Shown: one piece after another, positions 47,284 to 56,250 of the stretch
Layout of the letters: each line of letters begins with the position of its first letter
Position numbering within the stretch: the first letter of the stretch is position 1
Assembly (NCBI RefSeq): GCF_022921115.1
Contig: NZ_CP095075.1
Coordinates: forward strand, 2,740,001 to 2,804,000
Direction: 5' to 3'
Origin: Halobacillus amylolyticus
Lineage (GTDB): Bacteria; Bacillota; Bacilli; Bacillales; Halobacillaceae
Length of the DNA: 64,000 nt
Translations under genes and position numbers: made by a program
The notes under the pieces: generated by a model
Seen by the model: only the letters and a program-made list of their open reading frames with translations
What the model was told of the DNA's origin: nothing
Database searches by the model: none

Positions 47284-48450
47284 ATGATCGAAGGAGGATT
47301 TTTGTACCTGGGTGTAGTTGTTGGGCTGGCGGGGTTGATTGCATACTTTGAATCTAGTTCTAAGAGTAAGTTCTTTAAGTATGTACCAGGCATTGTACTT
47401 ATTTATTTTGGTGGGGCGATCTTAAAAACGAGCGGCATCATTGGATCGACGGAGGAAATCGACGCAACGTATGGCAACGTTCGAGACGCACTATTACCTA
47501 TGCTAATTCTATTAATGTTGTTGAATTGCGATTTGCGTAAGCTGGTTAAGCTTGGCCCTAAGATGCTGATTGGGTATTTTGCAGCATCTCTTAGTATCGT
47601 TCTGGGTTTTGTTATTACGTATTTGTTGTTCCAAGGATTATATGCACCGGAAACTTGGCAGGCTTTTGGGGCATTGGCTGGAAGCTGGACAGGTGGGTCG
47701 GCGAACATGGTGATTATTCAAGGGATATTGGATGTGCCTGAGAATATTTTCGGCTATGCCTTGATCATGGACACTGTGAACTACTCGACATGGGTCATGA
47801 TCATGTTCTGGCTAGTTCCTTTTTCAGGTGTGTTTAATAGATGGGCAAAAGCAGACACCTCCCATCTTGATGAGATTACTGCTGAACTGAAAGAAGAACA
47901 TGATGAAAAGCAGCAAAAATCAATATCATTTGTTCACCTAATGGGATTATTCTCACTCGCTATCTTTATTTCAGCTGTAGCGGCTAAATTTGGGGAGTTG
48001 CTTCCTGAGTTTGGAACGGTTGTAAACGCCACAACATGGACGATTCTCATTGTTTCAATTGTCGGTGTAGTGCTAGCCATGACAAGGATAGCGAAAGTAC
48101 CTGGATCGATGGATGTGGCAAATGTGTTGCTTTATGTTGTCATTGCTTTAATCGCTTCACGTGCTGACTTTACCCAGTTGTTTCAAGCACCCATCTATAT
48201 CGTATCTGGATTTGTCATTCTAGCGATCCATGGGCTTGTGCTTATGATTGCAGCTAAACTATTCAAAATGGACCTTTTTACCTTAGGTGTTTCAAGTCTT
48301 GCTAATATTGGTGGAATGGCTTCAGCGCCGCTCCTTGCAGGTGCATACCATCGGTCTTTGATTCCCATTGGAGTATTGATGGCACTAGCTGGTTCTTTTC
48401 TAGGAACTTATTACGGGTTGCTCGTTGCTAAAATTCTATCATTCTTATAA
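47284..48450 (+). CDS. DUF819 family membrane protein, possible dipeptide permease
   Basis: The 388-residue protein has about eleven membrane segments and the DUF819 features LLNCDLRKLVKLGPKML, LAGSWTGGSANMVIIQG and SSLANIGGMASAPLLAGAYH. The start at 47284 (MIEGGFLYLGVVVGL) follows GGGGGA; the longer GTG-start would run through a terminator. DUF819 has no proven role. Being followed at once by a dipeptide epimerase and a wall-peptide hydrolase suggests it carries wall-derived dipeptides or their products; this is inference. Confidence 0.85.
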   Translation: MIEGGFLYLGVVVGLAGLIAYFESSSKSKFFKYVPGIVLIYFGGAILKTSGIIGSTEEIDATYGNVRDALLPMLILLMLLNCDLRKLVKLGPKMLIGYFAASLSIVLGFVITYLLFQGLYAPETWQAFGALAGSWTGGSANMVIIQGILDVPENIFGYALIMDTVNYSTWVMIMFWLVPFSGVFNRWAKADTSHLDEITAELKEEHDEKQQKSISFVHLMGLFSLAIFISAVAAKFGELLPEFGTVVNATTWTILIVSIVGVVLAMTRIAKVPGSMDVANVLLYVVIALIASRADFTQLFQAPIYIVSGFVILAIHGLVLMIAAKLFKMDLFTLGVSSLANIGGMASAPLLAGAYHRSLIPIGVLMALAGSFLGTYYGLLVAKILSFL

Positions 48451-48468
48451 TAAAGAGGAGACATACTT

Positions 48469-49536
48469 GTGAAGATTATAGATCTGACTTGTCAGAAACG
48501 TCCGGTTAAACTAAAACGGACGTTTAAAACTGCATTACGACATGTAACGGAGATTGACGTTGTTGACGTCCACATAAAGCTTGAGGATGGATTAACGGGA
48601 ATAGGGTCGGCTTCCTCCACCTGGCAGATTACCGGAGAGTCATTAGAAGGGATCGTAGCCGCGGTAAACGGTCCGATAAGGGAAGTAGTGTTAAATAAAA
48701 ATATTTTTCATCTTAGAAAAATTAGTGAGACTGTTGAAAAAAGCTGTGCAGCTAATACAAGTGCGAAAGCTGCTGTCGACATTGCTTTACACGATGCCTA
48801 TTGTAAGACTTATGGCATTCCATTGTACGGCCTTCTTGGCGGCAAAATAAATTCCTTAGAAACGGATATGACGGTCAGTATCGATGAACCAGAGATCATG
48901 TATGAGGCTGCACAAAAAAGGGTGGCTGAAGGGTTTAATGTATTGAAAATTAAGGTAGGGAATGACCAGAAGCTTGATCTTCGTCGCATTGAAAAAGTTC
49001 GTTCAGCGGTTGGTAATGATGTTCTGTTACGGCTTGATGCGAATCAGGGATGGAATGGTAAACAGGCCGTCGAAATCATTCACTTATTAGAACGCGAGAA
49101 GATGGGGATTGAACTTGTGGAGCAGCCGGTACCTGTGGATGATCTTGAAGGGTTGAACTTTGTGCGAGAACGAGTTTCCACTCCAATTATGGCAGACGAG
49201 AGTGTGTTCAGCCCACGGGATGCCTTTCGTTTAGTGAAGAACGGGGCAGTGGATCTTCTCAATATTAAGTTGATGAAATGCGGCGGGGTACGCCGTGCCT
49301 GGCAGATTGCTGATATGTGTGAAGCGGCAGGGGTTCAATGTATGATCGGAAGCATGATGGAATCTATCGTCTCGGTTACAGCAGCAAGCCACCTTGCTGC
49401 TGCCCATCCGAACATTACCTACTATGATCTTGATGCTCCTTTATGGATGGAAGATGAGAAAATGAAAGGGGGAATGCGATTCGAAGGAAATGCTGTCCAT
49501 CTGCCAGATGTTCCTGGAATCGGATTTTACAATTAA
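48469..49536 (+). CDS. ykfB: Dipeptide epimerase of the enolase superfamily (L-Ala-D/L-Glu type)
   Basis: The 355-residue protein has the muconate-lactonising fold: KIKVGND with the catalytic Lys pair at about 160-164, metal ligands in LRLDANQGW, ELVEQPVP and MADESVF, and the second catalytic Lys in LNIKLMKCGG (about 265-270). YkfB epimerises L-Ala-D-Glu from peptidoglycan turnover to L-Ala-L-Glu. Its neighbour is a YkfC-like hydrolase as in B. subtilis. The start is GTG after AAGAGGAG. Substrate is inferred from context and could be another dipeptide. Confidence 0.87.
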   Translation: MKIIDLTCQKRPVKLKRTFKTALRHVTEIDVVDVHIKLEDGLTGIGSASSTWQITGESLEGIVAAVNGPIREVVLNKNIFHLRKISETVEKSCAANTSAKAAVDIALHDAYCKTYGIPLYGLLGGKINSLETDMTVSIDEPEIMYEAAQKRVAEGFNVLKIKVGNDQKLDLRRIEKVRSAVGNDVLLRLDANQGWNGKQAVEIIHLLEREKMGIELVEQPVPVDDLEGLNFVRERVSTPIMADESVFSPRDAFRLVKNGAVDLLNIKLMKCGGVRRAWQIADMCEAAGVQCMIGSMMESIVSVTAASHLAAAHPNITYYDLDAPLWMEDEKMKGGMRFEGNAVHLPDVPGIGFYN

Positions 49537-49554
49537 TTCATGGAGGTGTTTGTT

Positions 49555-50568
49555 TTGTATAAAAAATGGTTCATTCTATCCCTGGTGGTTATTCTTGGCT
49601 CGTTTTTGTTTGCCCCGTTACCTTCAGAAGCTAAGGAGAAGTCAGAAAAGGAAACCGCCTATGTTGATGTTTCCGTAGCTACGCTTTGGTCTGAGCCAGA
49701 CATCACTCGTCCCATCGATGCTCCATCTGTAGGAAACCCAGTGGACATGTGGCAATGGACAGAAAGCATGTCACTGGATCAGAAACTTTGGCTTGTCGGC
49801 AATCTGCAAACACAAGCTCTTTATGGCCAAAAGGTCACGATTCTCGAAGAACGTGGGAATTGGGTGAAAGTAGCCGTCCATGGTCAGCCGACACCGAAGA
49901 GCGAGTTAGGTTATCCTGCATGGATGCCGAAAATTCAGTTGGCTGATGAAAGTAATTTTGCTAAGTTGAAAGAAAATAAATCATTCGCTCAAGTGAAGGA
50001 TACGACGGCATGGCTTTACGATGATAAACAGCAAAAGGTTGAATTCAAAGAAATCAGCTTCAATACTAAGCTCCCTGTCATAGCTCAAGCAGGAGACATG
50101 ACACTAGTGGCAACACCTAGTGATGATATGAAATGGATTTCTTCAGAAGCGGTTACTGTTTACGATTCACAGCAGGAGATACCTGACCCGACTGGACAAG
50201 ATCTAGTAGAAACAGGGAAACAGTTTTTAGGACTGCCATATCTTTGGGCGGGAGTATCTGGTTTCGGTTTTGACTGTTCCGGTTTTACCCATACCATCTA
50301 TAAAGCCAATGGCATAACTATTCCGCGTGACTCTTCCGTACAAGCGACACACGGAACTCCTGTTGCTAAAGAGGAGTTGCAAAAAGGGGACCTACTGTTC
50401 TTTGCTTATAATGAAGGCGAAGGTTCCGTCCACCATGTAGGCATGTATATCGGTGATGGTCAAATGATTCATTCCCCTAATACTGAAAGCACGGTCGAGA
50501 TTATTGATGTTTTTGAATCAGATTACTATTCCTCTGAGTTTTCAGGTGCCAGAAGATATATTGACTAG
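49555..50568 (+). CDS. ykfC: Secreted NlpC/P60 peptidase, YkfC-like
   Basis: The 337-residue protein has a signal peptide (about 4-24), SH3-like domains (about 35-210) and a C-terminal NlpC/P60 domain with FDCSGFTHTIY (catalytic Cys), HHVGMYIGDG (His) and a final IHSPN. YkfC cleaves gamma-D-Glu-diamino acid bonds in wall peptides, giving the L-Ala-D-Glu used by YkfB. GGAGGTG suits the TTG at 49555; an ATG at 49540 is in frame but contains that ribosome binding site. It follows the epimerase by 4-18 bases. Confidence 0.87.
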   Translation: MYKKWFILSLVVILGSFLFAPLPSEAKEKSEKETAYVDVSVATLWSEPDITRPIDAPSVGNPVDMWQWTESMSLDQKLWLVGNLQTQALYGQKVTILEERGNWVKVAVHGQPTPKSELGYPAWMPKIQLADESNFAKLKENKSFAQVKDTTAWLYDDKQQKVEFKEISFNTKLPVIAQAGDMTLVATPSDDMKWISSEAVTVYDSQQEIPDPTGQDLVETGKQFLGLPYLWAGVSGFGFDCSGFTHTIYKANGITIPRDSSVQATHGTPVAKEELQKGDLLFFAYNEGEGSVHHVGMYIGDGQMIHSPNTESTVEIIDVFESDYYSSEFSGARRYID

Positions 50569-50577
50569 TTATTTACT

Positions 50578-50612
50578 AGGTCAGTCCCATCCGCGGACTG
50601 GCCTTTTATAAT
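50578..50612 (+). terminator. Terminator of the dipeptide cassette
   Basis: AGGTCAGTCC and GGACTGGCCT flank a 7-nt loop and are followed by TTTATA. Confidence 0.85.
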
Positions 50613-50627
50613 AAACGCTTCTAAATA

Positions 50628-50700
50628 TGCAATTATAGCGGTGTTTCGTGCAATTAATCAGGATTGTGTGCAATTATCGTGAATGTCCTGCAAATAGTTG
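50628..50700. repeat. Four tandem 20-21-bp repeats (TGCAATTA...)
   Basis: TGCAATTA starts at 50628, 50649 and 50669, with a variant TGCAAATA at 50689; periods are 21, 20 and 20 bp. The remainder of the unit is poorly conserved. It lies between two convergent genes. The period is the same as in the unrelated repeat at 32836-32960. Confidence 0.65.
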
Positions 50701-50711
50701 GCTAGAAGGAG

Positions 50712-51311
50712 TTATTTAAACCAGCCTTTTTCCCTAAATCGGGAAATGGCTTCAATTCGGTTGCTTACTTCAAGCTTATCAAGAATGACAGAAATATAAT
50801 TGCGAACCGTCCCTGGGGTAATGTACAGCTGGTTAGATATTTCCTTTGTATTTTTGCCATTGGCCATCAACTGAATGACCTGCTTTTCACGTTCTGTCAA
50901 TGGATTTTCATTGTCAAAAGCCATATCAACAAGTTCCGGAGCAAATATTCGCTGACCTTCCATGATAATTCGAATAGAGTTTGCTAAATCTTCACTTGGG
51001 CTATCCTTTAATAGGTAGCCGCTCACCCCTGCCTTTTGGGCCCGTTCAAAGTAACCAGCTCGTGCAAAAGTAGTTAAAATAATGACTTTACAGGGATGGT
51101 CTTTCAGCTCTTCTGCTGCATCGAGCCCGCTTTTTATCGGCATCTCAATGTCCATCATGCAAATATCGGGATTGTGCTGTTTTACCAGCGTACATGCTTC
51201 TTCACCATTTTTGGCTTTGCCGATAACTTCCATGCCTTCTTCTAAGTCTAGCAAAGAACCGAGAGCCCCTAGCAGCATGCGTTGGTCTTCAGCAATTACA
51301 ATACGAATCAC
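50712..51311 (-). CDS. desR: Response regulator DesR
   Basis: The 199-residue NarL-family regulator has a receiver with Asp54 in CMMDIEMPIKSG and a LuxR-type helix-turn-helix (about 135-195) with LTEREKQVIQLMANGKNTKE. With DesK it senses membrane order and activates the desaturase gene in the cold. It overlaps the kinase by 4 bases, and the desaturase is the next gene upstream. Confidence 0.93.
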   Translation of the reverse strand: MIRIVIAEDQRMLLGALGSLLDLEEGMEVIGKAKNGEEACTLVKQHNPDICMMDIEMPIKSGLDAAEELKDHPCKVIILTTFARAGYFERAQKAGVSGYLLKDSPSEDLANSIRIIMEGQRIFAPELVDMAFDNENPLTEREKQVIQLMANGKNTKEISNQLYITPGTVRNYISVILDKLEVSNRIEAISRFREKGWFK

Positions 51312-52444
51312 ACTAACTCCTCCTGTTCCTTTTGTTGAATGACATTAGGCACCCGAATATGAAGCGTTGTTCCATTTGATGAAAGAATCTCCAAACTGCC
51401 GTTCACAAATTCCAAACGCTCTCTCATACCCTGAAGCCCATTCCCCTGGTATGATTCAAGTTGATCGGCCATACCCTTCCCATTATCGTCTACTGCAATT
51501 AAAACTTCGTTAGGATGCTGCTTTATAAAGACGTTACAGGAGGAAGCCTTACTATGCTTGACGACATTGGTGACAGCTTCCTTCAAACACATACTGAGCA
51601 CATTTTCGACTAGCAAAGGGGTATTCGTAAGCTTGGGACTCCCTTCTATAGTAAAGTCTATTTCCGCAGCTGTTAAAATTTGCTGAATACGAACTATTTC
51701 ATCCTCGAGTTTGGCCCCTCTCATGTTTGAAACCATCTCACGTACTTCCTTTAGTGCTGTCCTTGCCGTTTGGTGAATATCATTAATCTCACTTTTAGCT
51801 GAGTCAGGTTTCACCTCTACTAATTTTCCGGCAAGGTCACTTTTCAAACCAATCAGGGATAGTTTCTGACCTAGAGTATCATGTAAGTCGCGGGCAATTC
51901 GTTCACGTTCTTCGATCACCATTAGTTGAGAAATCCTTTTATTGGCATCTTCTAATTGACCTTCTAATTTCTCACGCTTGTTACGATAGTACATGGTGAA
52001 TGGCAGCAAAATGACACCAATGACACAAATAATCATAAAGGGAAGTTGAGGGAAAATTAGTTCATAATGTGTGAAAAAAACCATGGTTATCGCTGCAACC
52101 GTAGTGAGAAGGTGAACGATGTATAATGTAATAAATCCGCTTTTGTATTGAATGTTTCCAATAAAAAAGGCTAAAAAAAGCGCAAAATATATATAACCAA
52201 AAAATATCGTCATTACAATGCTTATTGCCATTTCTATACTTACCCATAAATAGACGATCCGGGTATTTGAAATAAATGATAATCGATAGGAAAGAAAAAA
52301 CAGTAACGTCATGAAAACTCCAAAACCAATCTCCAGCATGGATGAGGATCTGAATATGAAAAAGAAAGGCAGACCACAAAAAATAATCCATACATAGAGG
52401 CTAAGGCCCGTGTTTTTTGGGATAATATGATACCAGTTCTGCAT
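51308..52444 (-). CDS. desK: Membrane thermosensor kinase DesK
   Basis: The 378-residue protein has about five membrane helices (to about 152), a coiled-coil linker (158-178) and a HisKA_3 domain with His188 in ARDLHDTLGQKLSL, the same number as the phosphorylated His of B. subtilis DesK, and an HATPase with NVVKHSKAS, DDNGKG and GNGLQGMRERLE. It switches from phosphatase to kinase as membranes stiffen in the cold. It forms one unit with desR. Confidence 0.93.
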   Translation of the reverse strand: MQNWYHIIPKNTGLSLYVWIIFCGLPFFFIFRSSSMLEIGFGVFMTLLFFLSYRLSFISNTRIVYLWVSIEMAISIVMTIFFGYIYFALFLAFFIGNIQYKSGFITLYIVHLLTTVAAITMVFFTHYELIFPQLPFMIICVIGVILLPFTMYYRNKREKLEGQLEDANKRISQLMVIEERERIARDLHDTLGQKLSLIGLKSDLAGKLVEVKPDSAKSEINDIHQTARTALKEVREMVSNMRGAKLEDEIVRIQQILTAAEIDFTIEGSPKLTNTPLLVENVLSMCLKEAVTNVVKHSKASSCNVFIKQHPNEVLIAVDDNGKGMADQLESYQGNGLQGMRERLEFVNGSLEILSSNGTTLHIRVPNVIQQKEQEELV

Positions 52445-52555
52445 AGCGGCCTCCTTTTAGCCAACGTCTTGTTATAAATACAGGATATAATATAATAATA
52501 GACCCTGTCACTATTATTCCCTAAGTGTTAGGTGCTGAAAAAAGCAAGAGGACAT

Positions 52556-52597
52556 AACAAAAAGCCCATTCCATACGTTTGAATGGGCTTTTGCAAT
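52556..52597. terminator. Terminator between des and desK-desR
   Basis: AAAAGCCCATTC and GAATGGGCTTTT enclose a 9-nt loop. It ends the des transcript, so desKR has its own promoter. Confidence 0.9.
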
Positions 52598-52600
52598 GTT

Positions 52601-53653
52601 TTATTTATCCTGAAAGCTTGGGTTTTTACTGCCCATTTTCGTGCTTGATGTTGGTTTTTCCAGAAGGTGTTTAATTTCCTTAAAGCTTACAAAAGACTTG
52701 TTTTCCGTATCGTATAGACGGAAACGAATGGATTTTAAGCTGGAAGCTAGGGTAATTGTTGTTGCCTTCTGTAATGGCGGTGTGGATTCATGTGCTTTTT
52801 CCAAGTGGTAGTTAGGCACCCTTGGGCTTAAGTGATGCACATGGTGAAATCCGATACTGCCTGACACCCATTGTAGGATTTTCGGCAGCTTGTAATATGA
52901 ACTGCCATCTACAGCTGCTTTCACAAAATCCCATTGTTCTTCATCTTCAAAGTAGGAATCTTCAAATTGGTGCTGTACATAAAATAACCAGATGCCAAGT
53001 GTCCCTGACACGTAAAGAATCGGGATTTGAATAATGAGAAACGCCTGCCAGCCAATCGCCCAAATTAGTAGAGCATAGATAGCGGCAACTACTGTATTGG
53101 TTAAGTAGGTGTTCATGCGCTCCCTACGTTTTGCTCCTTTACGGTTAAATCGGTTAGATATTAAGAACAGGTAGATCGGTCCTAGCCCAAACATCACAAT
53201 CGGATTACGGTAAAGGCGGTAAGACATTCTTTCCCAAAAGCTTGCAGCGATATATTCATCCACTGTCATTACCCAAACGTCTCCTGTACCACGCTTATCC
53301 AGGTTGCTGCTTGTCGCGTGGTGGATGGAATGGTCTCGTTTCCATTTTTCAAAAGGAAACAGGGTGATGATACCAGTAATTGTACCAATGATTCGATTGG
53401 CCTTTTTATTTTTGAAAAAGGATTGGTGTGTACAATCATGGAAGATAATAAAGATCCGAATGACAAACCCTCCGGCTAGGATTGCAAGGGGCAAGGTTAA
53501 CCAAACAGAAATGGCTAAACTCTGATACGCAAGAAACCAAAGGATGAAAAACGGAAGAAGTGTATTGATAAGCTGTCTTATAGCTGCAATTGCATCCGGC
53601 TTTGCAAACGAGGCGACATTCTTTTTTAATTGAGCTTGTTTTTGTTTCTCCAT
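52601..53653 (-). CDS. des: Membrane acyl-lipid desaturase Des
   Basis: The 350-residue protein has about four to six membrane segments and three histidine boxes: HDCTHQSFF (72-80), HSIHHATSSN (108-117) and HHVHHLSP (269-276). It introduces a double bond into phospholipid acyl chains (delta-5 in B. subtilis) to keep the membrane fluid. A DesR-like palindrome lies upstream and the genes for its two-component system follow. Confidence 0.95.
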   Translation of the reverse strand: MEKQKQAQLKKNVASFAKPDAIAAIRQLINTLLPFFILWFLAYQSLAISVWLTLPLAILAGGFVIRIFIIFHDCTHQSFFKNKKANRIIGTITGIITLFPFEKWKRDHSIHHATSSNLDKRGTGDVWVMTVDEYIAASFWERMSYRLYRNPIVMFGLGPIYLFLISNRFNRKGAKRRERMNTYLTNTVVAAIYALLIWAIGWQAFLIIQIPILYVSGTLGIWLFYVQHQFEDSYFEDEEQWDFVKAAVDGSSYYKLPKILQWVSGSIGFHHVHHLSPRVPNYHLEKAHESTPPLQKATTITLASSLKSIRFRLYDTENKSFVSFKEIKHLLEKPTSSTKMGSKNPSFQDK

Positions 53654-53741
53654 GCGATTACTCCTTATTCGTGCATACTTTTAATAGTATCTCTATCATA
53701 GGAAAAGACACCAAGCAATGTAAGACATAAACGTCAGGTAG

Positions 53742-53765
53742 ACTATATGACATTTGTCATATAGT
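53742..53765 (-). promoter_or_regulatory. DesR-like operator upstream of des
   Basis: ACTATATGAC-ATTT-GTCATATAGT is a perfect 10-bp inverted repeat, about 90 bases before the des start. The TCATATATGAC-like sequence resembles the DesR site at the B. subtilis des promoter. Confidence 0.75.
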
Positions 53766-53790
53766 ACATTCTTATTTATAGTAAATAAAT

Positions 53791-53857
53791 CCACCAAAAA
53801 AATACCACCTCAGGTCATCCAATATTTGGATGACCTGAGGTGGTATTTTTTTGGTGC
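53791..53857. terminator. Long palindromic terminator, copy 2 of the repeated palindrome
   Basis: Two arms of about 30 bp pair almost perfectly around a tiny loop; the core CCACCTCAGGTCATCCA and its complement equal those in the terminator after dnaB. Outside the core, AAAAAAATA and TATTTTTTT make it work in both directions. It lies between des (leftward, starting at 53653) and the end of the YjiH gene. Confidence 0.85.
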
Positions 53858-53858
53858 T

Positions 53859-55187
53859 TTAGAGTAACAGGTAGGCGATCGGGGTTACGATGATGATTGT
53901 CAGTATTGTACGCTCAATCCAAATCACAATTAGTTTCGGAATGCTTACAGGAATGTCTGTTGAAAGGATACAAGGAATGAGAGCTGAAAAGAATAGAATC
54001 GCAGACACGGACAAAGTAGCAATTACGAATTTGGTGATCAATGGGGCATCTGCAACAATCAGGGCTGGCAGGAACATTTCAGCGATTTCGATGGCGGACG
54101 CTTTAGCAGCTAGCATGGGTTCAGGTACTTGCATGATCCAGGTGAATGGGTAAAAGATATAACCCAAAGTATCAAAAAAGGGTGTAAATTCCGCAAGCAC
54201 CAGTCCGAATAATCCTACTGATAAAATTGATGGGAGGATGGCCATTGTCATGATCAAGCCATCTTTTAAGTTCATCCAAATATTTTTGCCTAGTGACGGA
54301 GATTGTTCGGCTGCCTCCATCGCTTGTGACCAGGCGGTTTTGAGCCGGTTTCTCTTGATCACCTGTTCTGGATGTCCTTCACCATCGAAGTATTCGTCAC
54401 TTATTTTACTTAGCGGCCAAATTCGTACTGTGATGGCTGTGACGAGAAAGGTGACAAATAATGTGACCCAGAAATACGTGTTCCAAATCTCCATTAACCC
54501 AAGCGTCTTGGCAACGACAATCATGAAGGTCGCTGATACGGTCGAAAACCCAGTTGCAATAATCGTTGCTTCCTTCACCGTATATTTGCCTTCCTTAAAC
54601 ACGCGGTTTGTAATCAACAATCCGATTGAATAGCTGCCGACAAAAGAAGCAACAGCATCAATAGCTGAACGTCCTGGCGTTTTCCAAATTGGACGCATAA
54701 CGGGTTGAAGCAAGACACCGATAAACTCAAGCAGTCCATAGCCGACGAGTAAAGAAAGGAAAACGGCGCCTATCGGGACGAGCAAGCCAACTGGTATAAC
54801 CAGTTTTTCAAAAAGAAAGGGCCCCATGTTGGCATTGAATAACCAGCCAGGTCCGAAATCAAAGATCAGCATTGCAGCAACGGCGACACCGATAACTTTG
54901 AATAACGATAGGACGATGTTCACGGCATCTTTGTTCCACGAACGATTGACGAACGGATAGACAGCACCAAGTATGATGATAATGAGTGCATAATAGGGGA
55001 CGAAGCTTGCGAATGTCGTCTGAATATAGGTGACAATGTGATCGAGTGGAATGGAAGAGGTGCCGTTGATTGTAATCGGTTTGAAAAAGGTGAAGATACC
55101 GATCGTGCTGAATAGGGAAAATTTAATTAAATTTACACGAGACGGCCCAGATGGATCAAGTTGAACTTCTTTTTGTACTGATTCCAT
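53859..55187 (-). CDS. YjiH family membrane protein with nucleoside-recognition (Gate) domain
   Basis: The 442-residue protein has about ten membrane segments, with motifs FVGSYSIGLLITNRVFKEGK and FSTVSATFMIVVAKTLG typical of YjiH/nucleoside-recognition domain proteins. The substrate is not known. It follows hutG at 76 bases in the same direction and is likely the last gene of the hut operon; a role in uptake of histidine, urocanate or a product is conceivable from context only. Confidence 0.85.
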   Translation of the reverse strand: MESVQKEVQLDPSGPSRVNLIKFSLFSTIGIFTFFKPITINGTSSIPLDHIVTYIQTTFASFVPYYALIIIILGAVYPFVNRSWNKDAVNIVLSLFKVIGVAVAAMLIFDFGPGWLFNANMGPFLFEKLVIPVGLLVPIGAVFLSLLVGYGLLEFIGVLLQPVMRPIWKTPGRSAIDAVASFVGSYSIGLLITNRVFKEGKYTVKEATIIATGFSTVSATFMIVVAKTLGLMEIWNTYFWVTLFVTFLVTAITVRIWPLSKISDEYFDGEGHPEQVIKRNRLKTAWSQAMEAAEQSPSLGKNIWMNLKDGLIMTMAILPSILSVGLFGLVLAEFTPFFDTLGYIFYPFTWIMQVPEPMLAAKASAIEIAEMFLPALIVADAPLITKFVIATLSVSAILFFSALIPCILSTDIPVSIPKLIVIWIERTILTIIIVTPIAYLLL

Positions 55188-55263
55188 TTTTCTTACCCCC
55201 CAGTAATAGAATGTTCAGATAATAATCCTCAAATAAAGAAGGGCGAATATGACATATCGCCCT

Positions 55264-56250
55264 TTATCTCATACAATAGCCCGTCAAAAATGACAGCATC
55301 ACGTGAACAGCACTTTTCACTGACATACCGCCTAGATCTTTACGTGGATCGAGACAGACAATATCGATTGCCTTCACTTTTGGATGTTCCCCAGCAATTT
55401 GAACAGCTTCGAACAATTCCTCTGTATACATGCCTCCGGGTGTCGCAGCGGGGGCTGCAGGGTTATGGGCTATATCCAGTACGTCCATATCGACCGTTAA
55501 GTAAATCGTATCGACCTTCCCGTCCAATTGCTCTAATGCTTGCGTGATCACGTGTGCGATTCCTTTTTTTCTAGCCTGTTTCATCGTCGTGTAATGTACT
55601 TCATGCTCATCAGCATAATTTTTCAATTCTTTGGCATTAAAAAATCCATGAAGTCCGATGTTGTGCACATGTTTTCCTTCGACGGTTCCGCTTTCGATCA
55701 AATTACGAATCGGCGTTCCATTCGCTGGACCAAACGCATTTAAATCACGTAAATCAAAATGTGTATCGAGCTGTAAGATACCAACTGTTTCATCAGGATG
55801 AGCTTTTTTCCAACCCTTGACCAACATCGCCGTAATGGAATGGTCGCCGCCCATCGTAACAGGTAATGTATGGGGATGATGGCTTCTTATTGCCACCATT
55901 GCCTGCTCAATTTGCTGATGGGTGTAGGGTATGTCCGTGGCATGCTGTTTCACATTGCCAAGATCAATCGCCTTCAGTTTGGCTAAATCGATGTCTTCGT
56001 CGAGATTGTACGTGCCGAAGGACTTCCATGCCTGGCGCATCGCTTCAGGGTTATCACTGGCGGCAGATGTACTGATAGACGACTTCGAAAGTGGCACCCC
56101 GAGAATCGTCACATCGTAATCAGGCCAGCTGGGCGAAGACTCCCCAACTGTTTCAATCCATTCATGGACCTTGAGATCACTTGTTCTATCCGCTTGTTTA
56201 GACCAGACCATACTGGGGCGATCTAGCATTGGATAAGGATAGTTTGTCAT
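55264..56250 (-). CDS. hutG: Formimidoylglutamase (ureohydrolase family)
   Basis: The 328-residue arginase-fold protein carries the manganese motifs GGDHSIT (about 132-138), LDTHFDLRD and TVDMDVLD. The second motif has Thr where many ureohydrolases have Ala (DAHxD), as occurs in HutG. It splits N-formimino-glutamate to glutamate and formamide, the last step of histidine degradation. The start overlaps the hutI stop by 4 bases. Confidence 0.92.
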   Translation of the reverse strand: MTNYPYPMLDRPSMVWSKQADRTSDLKVHEWIETVGESSPSWPDYDVTILGVPLSKSSISTSAASDNPEAMRQAWKSFGTYNLDEDIDLAKLKAIDLGNVKQHATDIPYTHQQIEQAMVAIRSHHPHTLPVTMGGDHSITAMLVKGWKKAHPDETVGILQLDTHFDLRDLNAFGPANGTPIRNLIESGTVEGKHVHNIGLHGFFNAKELKNYADEHEVHYTTMKQARKKGIAHVITQALEQLDGKVDTIYLTVDMDVLDIAHNPAAPAATPGGMYTEELFEAVQIAGEHPKVKAIDIVCLDPRKDLGGMSVKSAVHVMLSFLTGYCMR

